NCBI GenBank assembly: GCA_900553655.1
Contig: USEQ01000057.1
Coordinates: forward strand, 1-7,556
Origin: an uncultured Slackia sp.
GTDB taxonomy: Bacteria; Actinomycetota; Coriobacteriia; Coriobacteriales; Eggerthellaceae
Direction: 5' to 3'
Length of the DNA stretch: 7,556 nt
Position 1 is the first letter of the stretch, and each line of letters opens with the position of its first letter. The translations under genes and the position numbers were made by a program. The notes under the pieces were generated by a model, which worked only from the letters and a program-made list of their open reading frames with translations, was not told where the DNA came from and did not search any database. Shown here in pieces: positions 7,359 through 7,556 of this stretch.

Positions 7359-7411
7359 ACCAATTCCGCGAACGGGCCGAATGAGGAGTGAATCCCATAA
7401 GGTTCGGAGGA
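7359..7411 (+). other. non-coding stretch between the two promoter-like elements
   Basis: No open frame with a start is seen here. CCGAA (7377-7381) and TTCGG (7403-7407) could pair around a 21-base loop. A GGAGG (7406-7410) looks like a ribosome site but no ATG, GTG or TTG follows at a usable distance, and the frame meets stops. I do not recognise a known riboswitch or small RNA; it may simply be leader of the upstream promoter. Confidence 0.3.
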
Positions 7412-7440
7412 AAGAACTAAAAATTTTAAAATTAGTTCTT
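7412..7440 (+). repeat. A+T-rich inverted repeat, probable UP element
   Basis: Perfect 9-bp arms AAGAACTAA (7412-7420) and TTAGTTCTT (7432-7440) flank an 11-base A/T-only centre. The block ends on the first two bases of the -35 box of the strong promoter. Its place (about -35 to -62) and composition fit an UP element that binds the RNA polymerase alpha subunit; the symmetry could also make it a repressor or activator site. Confidence 0.5.
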
Positions 7441-7467
7441 GACTCACAGAAGCGGCAGGAGTAATAT
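7439..7467 (+). promoter_or_regulatory. strong sigma-70-type promoter (P2)
   Basis: TTGACT (7439-7444) and TAATAT (7462-7467) are separated by 17 bases. The -35 box matches 5 of 6 consensus positions and the -10 box 4 of 6. With the A+T-rich upstream block it is the best promoter in the window. Transcription would start near 7474 and run off the right edge. Confidence 0.75.
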
Positions 7468-7475
7468 ACAACCTC

Positions 7476-7490
7476 GCCGCTTGACGCGGC
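7476..7490 (+). repeat. hairpin at the 5' end of the P2 transcript
   Basis: GCCGC (7476-7480) and GCGGC (7486-7490) pair perfectly around a TTGAC loop. It would lie within the first few bases of the RNA made from P2 and could protect the 5' end. Confidence 0.5.
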
Positions 7491-7491
7491 A

Positions 7492-7509
7492 GCCCTCCGG
7501 AAGGAGGGC
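7492..7509 (+). repeat. stable GNRA-loop hairpin in the P2 leader
   Basis: GCCCTCC (7492-7498) and GGAGGGC (7503-7509) form a perfect 7-bp stem closed by the tetraloop GGAA, a GNRA loop. No T-run follows, so it is not a terminator. GGAGGG inside the stem resembles a ribosome site but is sequestered and has no start codon after it, which fits an untranslated stable-RNA leader. Confidence 0.55.
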
Positions 7510-7556
7510 GGGGACCTTGAAAACCGGATACTGTGGAACAGGAATTAGGAACAGCC

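Larger units (their letters stand above)
7474..7556 (+). other. probable rRNA operon leader, continuing past the window
   Basis: From the predicted start of P2 to the edge there is no coding sequence. ACCTTGAAAACCGGATAC (7514-7531) resembles the TTTGAAAAC-type sequence that carries the boxA/antitermination and processing region in Gram-positive rRNA leaders and spacers. Together with the strong promoter, UP-like element and leader hairpins this suggests a 16S rRNA gene just beyond the edge. The 16S start itself (AGAGTTTGAT) is not in the window, so this is inference. A short direct repeat GGAACAG occurs at 7535-7541 and 7548-7554. Confidence 0.5.

Noticed and set aside
7406..7410. GGAGG that could start a small gene before the strong promoter
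   Set aside because: No start codon follows at a usable distance and the nearby frames close quickly.
1..7556. CRISPR array, insertion sequence, phage or defence system
   Set aside because: No regularly spaced repeats, transposase, integrase or defence-type domain is seen; the coding content is ordinary metabolism.

Overview
This window is an ordinary chromosomal segment of a bacterium with mid-to-high G+C, most likely an actinobacterium. A Coriobacteriia/Eggerthellaceae-like lineage is my best guess. That guess rests on the mix of a long class II LeuA with compact archaeal/clostridial-type LeuC and LeuD and on the general protein style; no marker gene proves it. Genes are tightly packed with clear AGGAG-type ribosome binding sites. 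I see no insertion sequence, CRISPR array, phage gene or tRNA.

Layout from left to right. (1) Bases 2-337, plus strand: the C-terminal end of a membrane permease, probably an auxin-efflux-carrier (AEC) family transporter, cut by the window edge. (2) Bases 342-812, minus strand: a small UspA-type universal stress protein, tail to tail with the permease. (3) Bases 931-5590, minus strand: a complete leucine biosynthesis operon in the order leuA, leuC, leuD, leuB, with gaps of about 50 bases. It encodes every leucine-specific step from 2-ketoisovalerate to 2-ketoisocaproate except the final transamination. (4) Bases 5591-5797: a divergent control region with short direct repeats, a small palindrome and a GC-rich inverted repeat in the leuA leader. 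(5) Bases 5798-6178 and 6246-7223, plus strand: ridA (enamine/imine deaminase) and a CtBP-like D-2-hydroxyacid dehydrogenase, probably co-transcribed. (6) Bases 7224-7556: no gene, but dense in signals. They are a 12-bp hairpin that probably ends the dehydrogenase transcript, a weaker promoter-like pair, a strong consensus promoter with an A+T-rich upstream element, two tight leader hairpins, and a CTTGAAAAC sequence like those in rRNA operon leaders. I infer that an rRNA operon, or another highly transcribed stable RNA, starts just beyond the right edge.

The genes work together as a leucine biosynthesis locus flanked by a metabolite-repair enzyme. RidA removes reactive 2-aminoacrylate and related imines made by PLP enzymes, including the threonine/serine dehydratase of the branched-chain pathway. 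I found no convincing new biological system. The parts most worth a second look are the right-hand non-coding region and the leuA-ridA divergent region.
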